A stretch of 6,544 nt of DNA. It comes from Eggerthellaceae bacterium (GTDB lineage Bacteria > Actinomycetota > Coriobacteriia > Coriobacteriales > Eggerthellaceae). Location of the stretch: positions 1 to 6,544 of the forward strand of contig CAAEDC010000227.1 in NCBI GenBank assembly GCA_900754495.1, in the 5' to 3' direction. Below the pieces are notes generated by a model. That model was not told where the DNA came from and searched no databases. It was given only the letters and a program-made list of their open reading frames with translations. This document shows, one piece after another, positions 1-5,713 of the stretch; within the stretch, counting starts at the first letter, position 1; the number at the start of each line of letters is the position of its first letter. A program made the translations under genes and the position numbers.

Positions 1-17
1 ACAAGATCGATCCTCAT
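1..17 (-). CDS. 5' end of a further operon gene, possibly alpha-ribazole phosphatase (partial)
   Basis: Only five codons are inside the window: an ATG at 17-15 followed by Arg-Ile-Asp-Leu. The ATG overlaps the TGA of the upstream short CobU-like gene in a four-base ATGA junction. An AAGGGG ribosome binding site lies at 28-23, five bases ahead of the start. These three facts support a real, translationally coupled gene. Histidine phosphatases of the CobC type commonly begin in a similar way before their RHGET motif, and cobC is the one nucleotide-loop enzyme not yet seen in this cluster, so CobC is a reasonable guess. The diagnostic RHG motif would fall beyond the edge, so the identity is inference only. 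Confidence 0.45.
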
Positions 18-361
18 AGCGACCCCTTGATGACCTGCGGGATCCCGCACACCATGCGGACCACCGTATCGGCATGGACGGCAAGATCGCAGCAAAGCCG
101 GCCCACGCGCTCGCGCCATGCGCGGTCTCCGGGATCGAGAGGGACGATCCCGCATCCCACCTCGTCGCACACCACGACGCGCTTGTCCTTCAAAAGCGCG
201 AGAAGATCCTCTTTCGAGCGCTCGCGCACCATATCCTGCACATCCACGGCAACCGGCGCGGAATCCTCCGCGCAGGCCGAGCAATCCTGCGGCGCATATC
301 CCAGCGCGTCCTCGACGAATGCGCGTTTGCCCGAGCAGGCTCCTCCCACCACCAGAATCAC
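14..361 (-). CDS. Short CobU-family P-loop protein (truncated adenosylcobinamide kinase/guanylyltransferase homologue)
   Basis: The protein has 115 residues, against about 180 for standard CobU, and starts with GTG. The GTG overlaps the cobS stop as GTGA, and AGGAGGT lies eight bases upstream; the longer in-frame ORF to 775 is a shadow of cobS. Visible features are a P-loop GGACSGKR (residues 6-13), a DEVGCGIVP motif (66-74) matching the conserved NEVGxGIVP of CobU, the following Arg/Gly helix (RERVGR, 83-88), and a C-terminal CGIP (105-108) as in CobU. Missing are the RIxxHR region carrying the guanylylation histidine and the central LLEC strand. Eight cysteines, including C27-x2-C30, make it unusually cysteine-rich. 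It may bind a nucleotide and phosphorylate cobinamide, help the full-length CobU nearby, or be a decayed paralogue. The intact frame and strong ribosome binding site argue against decay. Family membership is clear; the function is open. Confidence 0.8.
   Translation of the reverse strand: MILVVGGACSGKRAFVEDALGYAPQDCSACAEDSAPVAVDVQDMVRERSKEDLLALLKDKRVVVCDEVGCGIVPLDPGDRAWRERVGRLCCDLAVHADTVVRMVCGIPQVIKGSL
23..28 (-). promoter_or_regulatory. Ribosome binding site of the left-edge gene
   Basis: AAGGGG on the minus strand, five bases before the ATG at 17. It sits inside the last codons of the short CobU-like gene and is the main support for calling a gene start at the left edge. Confidence 0.55.
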
Positions 362-1125
362 GCGATCGCACCTCCTATCGCCAACACCGCGATGCAGGCG
401 AACTCCGTCCATTGCAAAAACCATCCCGCCACATCGCCCGTGACGCCGCCGAATCGCGAAAGGGCGATATGGCGGTAGTAGGCGACCATCAGCAGCGCAG
501 CTGCCACCGCCACGCCTCCCGCGATTCCTCCTGCCACGACAAGGCCCGCCGCAGCGGCAAGCGAGAACAGAGCGGCGAAGACGCCGACCGCCGTGCGCGA
601 GGCGCCGTCCGAAAAGCTGCGCGCCATGCCCTGCTTGCGCGCCTGCGGCCAAAACGTGATCGCCCATCCCGAGAGCGCGCGGCTCAAAGCGAAGATGCAC
701 GGAAGGCACCACAGCGACACCGCATCGAAACGCCAGCTGGCAAAAACGGCGAAGAGCAGGATCGCATGCACGCACAGCGCGATGGCGCCGAACGCCCCCA
801 GATGCGAGTCCTTCATGATCTCGAGCATGCGCTCACGCGGCGCATGGCTCGCAAGCGCGTCGGAGGTGTCGGCAAGACCGTCGAGATGGATGCCGCCGTT
901 CACCAGCAACGGAAGCGCAAGGAACCCCGCCGCGCACAGGAGCGCGGGGATGCCCAACGCCAGGCACAGCGCGCCCCAGGCGACGCAGAGGAGTCCTTGC
1001 GCGACGCCGATCAGCGGAAACGCGCATAATGCGTACCGCATGGAGTCCTCGCGCCACGCGACCGATGGCACGGGGATGCGCGAATACATGCCAAAGGCGA
1101 CGGCAATGGAAAGCAGCCACTTCAT
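358..1125 (-). CDS. cobS: Adenosylcobinamide-GDP ribazoletransferase (cobalamin synthase)
   Basis: CobS is an integral membrane enzyme that joins AdoCbi-GDP with alpha-ribazole (or its phosphate), releasing GMP and forming cobalamin (phosphate). The 255-residue product is close to the usual ~250. Family signatures are visible: HLDGLADTSDAL (residues 80-91) with the spaced acidic residues Asp82, Asp86 and Asp89, EIMKDSHLGAFG (102-113), and RFGGVTGDVAG (224-234). Several hydrophobic stretches (about 34-60, 62-78, 114-131, 137-157, 178-217 and 240-254) fit a polytopic membrane protein. The start is the ATG at 1125, preceded by AAGGGGG six bases upstream; twenty upstream in-frame residues in the longer ORF resemble no CobS. 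Its ATG overlaps the cobU stop as ATGA, and its TGA overlaps the following short CobU-like gene as GTGA. No key residue appears lost. Confidence 0.95.
   Translation of the reverse strand: MKWLLSIAVAFGMYSRIPVPSVAWREDSMRYALCAFPLIGVAQGLLCVAWGALCLALGIPALLCAAGFLALPLLVNGGIHLDGLADTSDALASHAPRERMLEIMKDSHLGAFGAIALCVHAILLFAVFASWRFDAVSLWCLPCIFALSRALSGWAITFWPQARKQGMARSFSDGASRTAVGVFAALFSLAAAAGLVVAGGIAGGVAVAAALLMVAYYRHIALSRFGGVTGDVAGWFLQWTEFACIAVLAIGGAIA
370..376 (-). promoter_or_regulatory. Strong ribosome binding site deciding the GTG start of the short CobU-like gene
   Basis: AGGAGGT on the minus strand lies eight bases before the GTG at 361, inside the last codons of cobS. It is the best Shine-Dalgarno match in the window and fixes the start, so the longer reading frame extending to 775 should not be used. 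Confidence 0.75.
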
Positions 1126-1808
1126 CCCAATCCCCCTTTCACTGCCATCGGTATTCCGCAAACGACCTCGACGACCCGGGCGCATCGCCGCGCGAGCACG
1201 CGGTTGGCAGCACCTAGGACCGCCCGGTAGGCAAGGGTCTCCTTGTCGTAGACGCCGTCATCGGCGAAGACGTCGTTGGAGACAAGCACCATCTCGCCCG
1301 CTGCCTCCAACCACGAAGCGATGCCCGCCAGGCAGCGTTTCAGACACGAAGCGCACCTTCCGTCCATCGTCGAGGCGGCGCGCAGCCACTCCCGCCATGC
1401 GGCATCGCCCAAAACGGCCCTCAGGCGGGCATCGTCCATTTCGGAGCACTTGCGATCGGAAACCTCGCCCTCCTCCGCGAACAGCTCGTTGGCAACGAGC
1501 GTGCCCACGCATTCGAGCAGCACCGCCGCGCCTTGCGCCTGCAAGAGCATGCCCTCATCGGTGCCGAAGAGCAGCTGAGGCAGCTCGAGGGTTTCGAACC
1601 CCTTGCCCTCGCGCAGCTTTCGATGGCGCTCTATGCGCCTGCGCGCGTCCTCGCCCCCCGAGGGCATCGTCGCCAGATACAGCGAGCCGGCACGGAGCGT
1701 CCGGGCGGAGCCGACGCACAGCTGCTCCGCATAGGCGCTTTTACCGCTGCCCGCCGCGCCAAGGACCAAAACCCCGGGCGCCATCGCATGGTCTTTCGGA
1801 TCCGTCAT
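1122..1808 (-). CDS. cobU: Bifunctional adenosylcobinamide kinase / adenosylcobinamide-phosphate guanylyltransferase, enlarged form
   Basis: CobU phosphorylates adenosylcobinamide and then transfers GMP to give AdoCbi-GDP, the substrate of CobS encoded just downstream. The 228-residue product carries a P-loop GAAGSGKS (17-24), a YLAT strand (44-47), RRIERHR (57-63) in which His62 aligns with the guanylylation histidine of Salmonella CobU (His46), LLECVGTLVANELF (97-110), LVSND (175-179) and a C-terminal VCGIP (216-220). It is about 45 residues longer than usual because of an insertion around 111-170 holding C152-x2-C155-x3-C159. The conserved NEVGxGIVP reads NDVFADDGV here, so the segment after the LVSN strand is divergent. 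The chosen ATG (1808) has GGAGAG nine bases upstream; an alternative ATG at 1784 has only a weak site. It lies 29 bases after cobT and overlaps cobS by ATGA. Family assignment is firm; full bifunctionality is inferred. Confidence 0.92.
   Translation of the reverse strand: MTDPKDHAMAPGVLVLGAAGSGKSAYAEQLCVGSARTLRAGSLYLATMPSGGEDARRRIERHRKLREGKGFETLELPQLLFGTDEGMLLQAQGAAVLLECVGTLVANELFAEEGEVSDRKCSEMDDARLRAVLGDAAWREWLRAASTMDGRCASCLKRCLAGIASWLEAAGEMVLVSNDVFADDGVYDKETLAYRAVLGAANRVLARRCARVVEVVCGIPMAVKGGLG
1132..1138 (-). promoter_or_regulatory. Ribosome binding site of cobS
   Basis: AAGGGGG on the minus strand, six bases before the ATG at 1125 and within the end of cobU. It selects this ATG over the upstream in-frame start at 1185. 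Confidence 0.6.
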
Positions 1809-1817
1809 CGCTTCCGT

Positions 1818-1823
1818 CTCTCC
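1818..1823 (-). promoter_or_regulatory. Ribosome binding site of cobU
   Basis: GGAGAG on the minus strand lies nine bases before the ATG at 1808, in the 29-base cobT-cobU gap. It favours that ATG over the internal one at 1784. Confidence 0.5.
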
Positions 1824-1837
1824 ATCGGCACCGGCAG

Positions 1838-2998
1838 CTACGACAGGTGCTCGTACGCTTCGATCCCCGCCGTGGAGAAGGTCCGCGAATCCCCGTACAC
1901 CGCCAAGCCGAGGTCGATCAGCGGAAGCAGCGCCACGGCCCCCGTGCCCTCGCCCAGATGAAGGCGGGCATGGATCGGCGCTTTCAGATCAAGCGCGAGG
2001 AGGACCTCCTTCGCCGCCGGCTCCGCGGACAGGTGGCTGGCGATCAGATACCCCCTGACCTCCGGTGCCAAGCGCACCGCGCACAATGCCGCCACGCAGG
2101 AGATGAAGCCGTCCAGGATGGCGGGGCGCTTCGACGCCGCTGCGCCAAGGTAGAACCCGCACATAGCGGCGATGTCGAATCCGCCGACCTTGGCGATCAC
2201 GTCGAGCGCGTCATCCGCGTCGGGGCGGTTGACCTCCAGCGCGCGGCGGACGACCGAGACCTTGCGTGCAAGGCCCTCTGAGGACAGGCCCGCGCCGCGA
2301 CCCGTCAGGCGCTCGGGATCGCCTCCCAGCAACGCGCAGGCGACCGCCGCGCTCGTCGTCGTGTTGGCGATCCCCATCTCGCCCGCCAGCAGCACATCCA
2401 CGCCCGCCTCGGCAGCCGTCCGGGCGACGCATGCTCCTACGAGGATCGCCTGGGCTGCCTGCTCGCGCGACATCGCCGGACCCTGGGAGATATCGGCTGT
2501 CCCCCGCGCGGTTTTCGACGCGATCAGACCGGCCGCATCGACATCCTCCAGCATGCCGACATCGACGGGCGCCACCGCGCAACGGGCCGTGTGCGCCATG
2601 GCGCACACGCTGGTGCTGCGCTCGCAAAGCCCGCGGGCGACCGAAGCGGTGACCTCCGGGCCGCTTTGCGAGACCCCTTGCGCCACCACGCCGTTGTCCG
2701 CGCAGAACACCGCCACCATCCTGCGCTCGGCGCGCACGCGGCAGCTTCCTTGCGCGGCGGCGATGCGGCACACCGCGTCCTCGATCATCCCCAGGCCGTC
2801 AAGCGGCTTGGCCAGGGCATCCCAGCACTCCCGCGTCTCACGCGCCGCCTTCTCATCCGCAGGGGCGATGCCCGCAAGCAGCTCGCTCACGCGATCGAGC
2901 GCGCCATCACGGGAAAGCTGCGCCACGGCCGCCTGCAACTCGTCCACAAGCGCATGCTCTTGCTGCGTCTCTCTCGATCGCTCTTCCATAGCCGACAA
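1838..2998 (-). CDS. cobT: Nicotinate-nucleotide--dimethylbenzimidazole phosphoribosyltransferase
   Basis: CobT transfers phosphoribose from nicotinate mononucleotide to the lower-ligand base, giving the alpha-riboside phosphate used by CobS. With the TTG start the protein has 386 residues (family about 350); the excess is a polar N-terminal stretch before KPLDGLG (64-70). Motifs in order: CADNG (99-103, where many homologues have ADHG), ARGTADISQGPAMS (164-177), GEMGIANTTTSAA (206-218), TGRGAGL (232-238), GGFDIAAM (272-279), LDGFISC (295-301), SHLSAEP (321-327) and LGEGTGA (348-354). The last holds Glu350, corresponding to the catalytic glutamate of the family. The start is uncertain: GGAGG at 3008-3004 sits five bases from TTG (2998) but 14 bases from the in-frame ATG at 2989. 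An ATG at 3040 has no usable site. Which benzimidazole or other base is used cannot be read from the sequence. Confidence 0.95.
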   Translation of the reverse strand: MSAMEERSRETQQEHALVDELQAAVAQLSRDGALDRVSELLAGIAPADEKAARETRECWDALAKPLDGLGMIEDAVCRIAAAQGSCRVRAERRMVAVFCADNGVVAQGVSQSGPEVTASVARGLCERSTSVCAMAHTARCAVAPVDVGMLEDVDAAGLIASKTARGTADISQGPAMSREQAAQAILVGACVARTAAEAGVDVLLAGEMGIANTTTSAAVACALLGGDPERLTGRGAGLSSEGLARKVSVVRRALEVNRPDADDALDVIAKVGGFDIAAMCGFYLGAAASKRPAILDGFISCVAALCAVRLAPEVRGYLIASHLSAEPAAKEVLLALDLKAPIHARLHLGEGTGAVALLPLIDLGLAVYGDSRTFSTAGIEAYEHLS

Positions 2999-3075
2999 TC
3001 TTTCCTCCCTCTTACGGCCCTTTTGCGAGCCGATTCTCATCCCTTATCCGCCATCGGGCATAGCCGGATGACGGC
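2999..3075 (-). other. Longest intergenic gap (cbiA to cobT)
   Basis: These 77 bases are the only sizeable space between genes in the window. They hold the cobT ribosome binding site and, at the cbiA stop codon, a small inverted repeat (agccg at 3062-3066, cggct at 3072-3076, five-base loop). The stem is short and no T-rich run follows it, so it is a poor terminator candidate. I see no convincing -35/-10 pair and no riboswitch. The gap divides ring-modification genes from nucleotide-loop genes, so an mRNA processing or attenuation role is possible but unsupported. Confidence 0.4.
3004..3010 (-). promoter_or_regulatory. Ribosome binding site of cobT, pointing to a TTG start
   Basis: AGGGAGG on the minus strand ends five bases before TTG (2998) and 14 bases before the in-frame ATG (2989). 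The usual spacing favours TTG; if ATG is used, the protein is three residues shorter. Confidence 0.6.
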
Positions 3076-4470
3076 TCATTCTTCCGCGCCGTCGATCCCC
3101 GCCGTGCGTTTGGCCCGTCGGCGCGCCATCGTCTCAACGAATCTGCGTGCGAACGAGGGGTTCGCCGGGTAGTACACGTGGGGGAATCCCGCCATCAGCG
3201 AATCCGTGGCGACGATGCAGGGCCACGAAGCCGAACTGGAGGGTTTGCGCGCCACGAACGCGTCCCCTTGCGCATCGGAGTGCCAATAATGAAACTCGTG
3301 GGCACGAATGGACTCGCCCGCGTCGCAGCACACGCACTCCGACAGGGCGGTCACCGTCACGTAGCCGAACTGACGCAGTTTGCCCAAGTTGCCGGCGGTC
3401 CCCGGCAGCGCTCCGACCATGGGCCGCAGCGCGCCTTCGGCATCCGTCAATTGGCGCTGAAGATACAAAAAGCCCCCGCATTCGGCGACCGTCGGCATGC
3501 CGTCCTCCACCGTCCTGCGGACCTCCTCGCGCATCGATGCGTTCTCCGACAGCTCGCGCGCATGGAGCTCGGGGTAGCCTCCGCCCAAATACAGCCCGTC
3601 GATGTCGGGCGGAAGCCCCTCGTCGGACAGGGGGCTGAAATCGACGAGCTCGACGCCAAGATCCTCCAACATGCGCAGGTTCTCCGCGTAGTAGAAGTTG
3701 AACGCGGCGTCTCGCGCGATTCCCAGGCGCACGCCCTCGCAGACAGGCTCCACCCGATAGGGCGCAGCATCCAGCCCGGGAGCGGATCGCGCGATGCCGA
3801 CCAACGCGTCGATGTCCACCGTCTGCTCCAAAGCGGCGGTCACATCGCGAAGCCAACGGCGGAGGTCGGCGACCTCGTCGGCGCCCACCAACCCCAGATG
3901 GCGGCTTTGCAGCGTGAACAGGTCGTCCCGCGGGACATAGCCGACAACCGGCACCCCCGTCTTCTGCTCGATGACTGAGCGAAGCCGATCATGCACCCCT
4001 TTGGAGCAGCGATTGAGGATCACGCCGGCGATCCGGGCATCATCGGCGAAGGAGGCGAACCCCGCGATGGTCGCCGCAAGCGAAAGCGAGGCGCCGCGCG
4101 CGTCCACGACCAGGACCGCAGGCGTTCGCGTCGCGCGCGCCACGTCGTAGCCGCTTCCGCGCAGCTCGATGCCGGCGACCCCGTCGTAATACCCCATTGC
4201 GCTTTCCACCACGGCCATGTCGCACCCCTCGGCGCCGCGCGCCATCAGCGACCGGACGGTGCCGTCATCGGAGAAGAACGTGTCCAGATTGCCGCTGCGC
4301 ACGCCGACGACGCGACGGTGGAATTGCGGATCGATGTAATCGGGGCCGCATTTGAACGCCGCAGGCGTCAGCCCCCGGTCCGTCAACGCCTGCAGGATTC
4401 CGCAGGTGATCGTCGTTTTTCCCGTGCCGCTCGAAGGAGCGCATATCAGCAGGCGGGGGATATCAAGCAT
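3076..4470 (-). CDS. cbiA: Cobyrinate a,c-diamide synthase (glutamine-hydrolysing)
   Basis: CbiA amidates the a and c acetate side chains of cob(II)yrinate using ATP and glutamine. The 464-residue protein has the two expected domains. The N-terminal dethiobiotin-synthetase-like ATPase has a P-loop APSSGTGKT (11-19), KCGPDYIDPQFH (40-51) and ESAMGYYDG (89-97), where homologues usually have EGVMG. The C-terminal class I glutamine amidotransferase domain includes LYLGGGYPELHA (293-304), AECGG with nucleophile Cys331, and HEFHYWH (391-397) supplying the triad histidine. The terminal GFPHVYYPANP is typical of the family. The ATG at 4470 is preferred because GGGGG lies nine bases upstream; for the in-frame ATG at 4479 the same Gs abut the start. 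Its first eight bases overlap the end of the CbiE-CbiT gene. The set of a CbiG tail and fused CbiE-CbiT around it supports CbiA over the hydrogenobyrinate enzyme CobB. Confidence 0.95.
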   Translation of the reverse strand: MLDIPRLLICAPSSGTGKTTITCGILQALTDRGLTPAAFKCGPDYIDPQFHRRVVGVRSGNLDTFFSDDGTVRSLMARGAEGCDMAVVESAMGYYDGVAGIELRGSGYDVARATRTPAVLVVDARGASLSLAATIAGFASFADDARIAGVILNRCSKGVHDRLRSVIEQKTGVPVVGYVPRDDLFTLQSRHLGLVGADEVADLRRWLRDVTAALEQTVDIDALVGIARSAPGLDAAPYRVEPVCEGVRLGIARDAAFNFYYAENLRMLEDLGVELVDFSPLSDEGLPPDIDGLYLGGGYPELHARELSENASMREEVRRTVEDGMPTVAECGGFLYLQRQLTDAEGALRPMVGALPGTAGNLGKLRQFGYVTVTALSECVCCDAGESIRAHEFHYWHSDAQGDAFVARKPSSSASWPCIVATDSLMAGFPHVYYPANPSFARRFVETMARRRAKRTAGIDGAEE

Positions 4471-5713
4471 GGCGCCCATCCCCCATCGCGCCTTGAGCCG
4501 ACACGATATGCACCGGGTTGAGCGCGCGCATCAAGTGATATCGTCCGGCGCTTGCCGCGCGGCTGATCGAAACGCACACCGCCTCGAAGCCCTCGAAGCG
4601 CCCGTCCGACAGCAGCTCGGTCGCTTGGGCGAGCGTCTCCAGGGTCACGCACGGCACGCAGACGCGCACACGGGGATTGGCTTCAAGCAAGGCGCCGAGG
4701 ATCTCGGGCAGCCGACCGCCGCTTCCCCCCACGAACGCCGCGTCGGGCGCAGGCAGCCCCTTGAAAACATCCGGGGCCGCCCCGGCGACCACCGAAACGT
4801 TGCCCAGCCCGAACGTGCGCACGTTGCGCTCGACCAGCGCCGCGTCCTCGGGATGCCGCTCGATCGCGATCACCGATCCGAACGGCGCGGACAGGGCCAT
4901 CTCCACCGTCACCGAACCCGTGCCGGCGCCGATGTCGTAGAGCGTGTCGGAAGCCCCCACGCGCAGCTTTGAGAGGGCGACCGCGCGCACCTCCTGCTTG
5001 GTCATGGGAGCCTCGCCCCGCTCGAACATGTCGTCGGGAATGCCTCCTGTGCGCCACGGCCAGCGCGCCTCGCGCCGCGGAGGGTCGACCAGCATCACCG
5101 ACAGCGGATCGAACGCCCTATCGGCAAGCTCGGCCGCCGAGGCGCAAGTGATGCGCTCGTCCTCGTAGGACAGGCGCTCGCCCACCGCGACCGGGGCATC
5201 GCCGAAGCCGGCTTCGACCAAGCGCGCGCACAGCGACGCGACGGTGTTGTCGCCGCCGGTCACCAGGAACAACGGATCGCCCCGCAGCACCAGCGCCTCG
5301 ATGTCGCATGCCACGCCATGGGCGCTCTCGAAGCGCCACTGCTGCCAAGGCCGCCCCAGCCGCGCCGCGAAAAGCTGCGCCGACGAGATGCCCGGGATCT
5401 CGTCGATCTGAAACGACGGGTCGGCGGAAAGCGCCTCGCGCAGCGCCCGCGCCCCGCTGAACAGTCCGACATCACCGCTCATCACCACGCAAGCAAGCTT
5501 CCATTCCGGATGGGAGCGCATGAGGGACACGATTTCGGAGGTGCGGACCAATGCGTGGACGGACGCCGCCTTCTTCAAGGGCAGCGAGTCGGATGCCTCC
5601 TCGATCAGACGCCTCGCGCCGATGACGGCATCCGCCTCGGCGATGGCATCCAACGCGCGAGTCGTCGACAGCGAGAGATCGCCGGGACCCAATCCTGCGA
5701 TGATCACGCGCAT
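4463..5713 (-). CDS. cbiET: Fused cobalt-precorrin-7 C5-methyltransferase / cobalt-precorrin-6B C15-methyltransferase (decarboxylating), CbiE-CbiT (CobL-type)
   Basis: The 416-residue product joins two SAM-dependent enzymes that are separate in Salmonella. The CbiE part (about 1-205) is a tetrapyrrole methylase, with GLGPGDL (7-13), SGDVGLFSGA (79-88) and a PGISSAQLFAARLG segment (107-120) followed by WQQWRFESAHG. The CbiT part (about 223-405) has a class I methyltransferase fold, with the entry motif PMTKQEVRA (236-244), DIGAGTGSV (260-268) for SAM binding, the acidic AIERH (283-287) and VGGSGGRLPEIL (328-339). ALNPVHI near the end is typical of CbiT/CobL. The start is the ATG at 5713, which shares one base with the cobJ TGA (TGATG) and has GGAG eight bases upstream. 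The ORF continues open to 6034, but that extension is a shadow of cobJ. CbiT methylates C15 and decarboxylates the C12 acetate; CbiE methylates C5. Confidence 0.95.
   Translation of the reverse strand: MRVIIAGLGPGDLSLSTTRALDAIAEADAVIGARRLIEEASDSLPLKKAASVHALVRTSEIVSLMRSHPEWKLACVVMSGDVGLFSGARALREALSADPSFQIDEIPGISSAQLFAARLGRPWQQWRFESAHGVACDIEALVLRGDPLFLVTGGDNTVASLCARLVEAGFGDAPVAVGERLSYEDERITCASAAELADRAFDPLSVMLVDPPRREARWPWRTGGIPDDMFERGEAPMTKQEVRAVALSKLRVGASDTLYDIGAGTGSVTVEMALSAPFGSVIAIERHPEDAALVERNVRTFGLGNVSVVAGAAPDVFKGLPAPDAAFVGGSGGRLPEILGALLEANPRVRVCVPCVTLETLAQATELLSDGRFEGFEAVCVSISRAASAGRYHLMRALNPVHIVSAQGAMGDGRHA

Noticed and set aside
362..775. N-terminal extension of the short CobU-like gene up to 775
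   Set aside because: This stretch codes for cobS in another frame. The translation is Arg/Gly-rich without motifs, and the strong AGGAGGT plus GTG at 361 marks the real start.
118..1029. A 303-codon plus-strand open frame
   Set aside because: It is antisense to the short CobU-like gene and cobS, with low-complexity Arg/Ala-rich translation and no family signature.
593..2281. A 562-codon open frame on the plus strand
   Set aside because: It lies antisense to cobS, cobU and part of cobT, is dominated by Arg, Pro and Ala, and shows no recognisable motif. It is a typical shadow of GC-rich coding DNA.
2999..3075. Cobalamin riboswitch before cobT
   Set aside because: The gap is only 77 bases, too short for a full B12 aptamer, and I could not find a B12-box-like core.
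3062..3076. Rho-independent terminator after cbiA
   Set aside because: The stem is only five base pairs, and no T-rich tract follows in the direction of transcription.
3178..3978. A 266-codon plus-strand open frame
   Set aside because: It lies wholly antisense to cbiA, which has clear catalytic motifs on the other strand, and its own translation resembles nothing recognisable.
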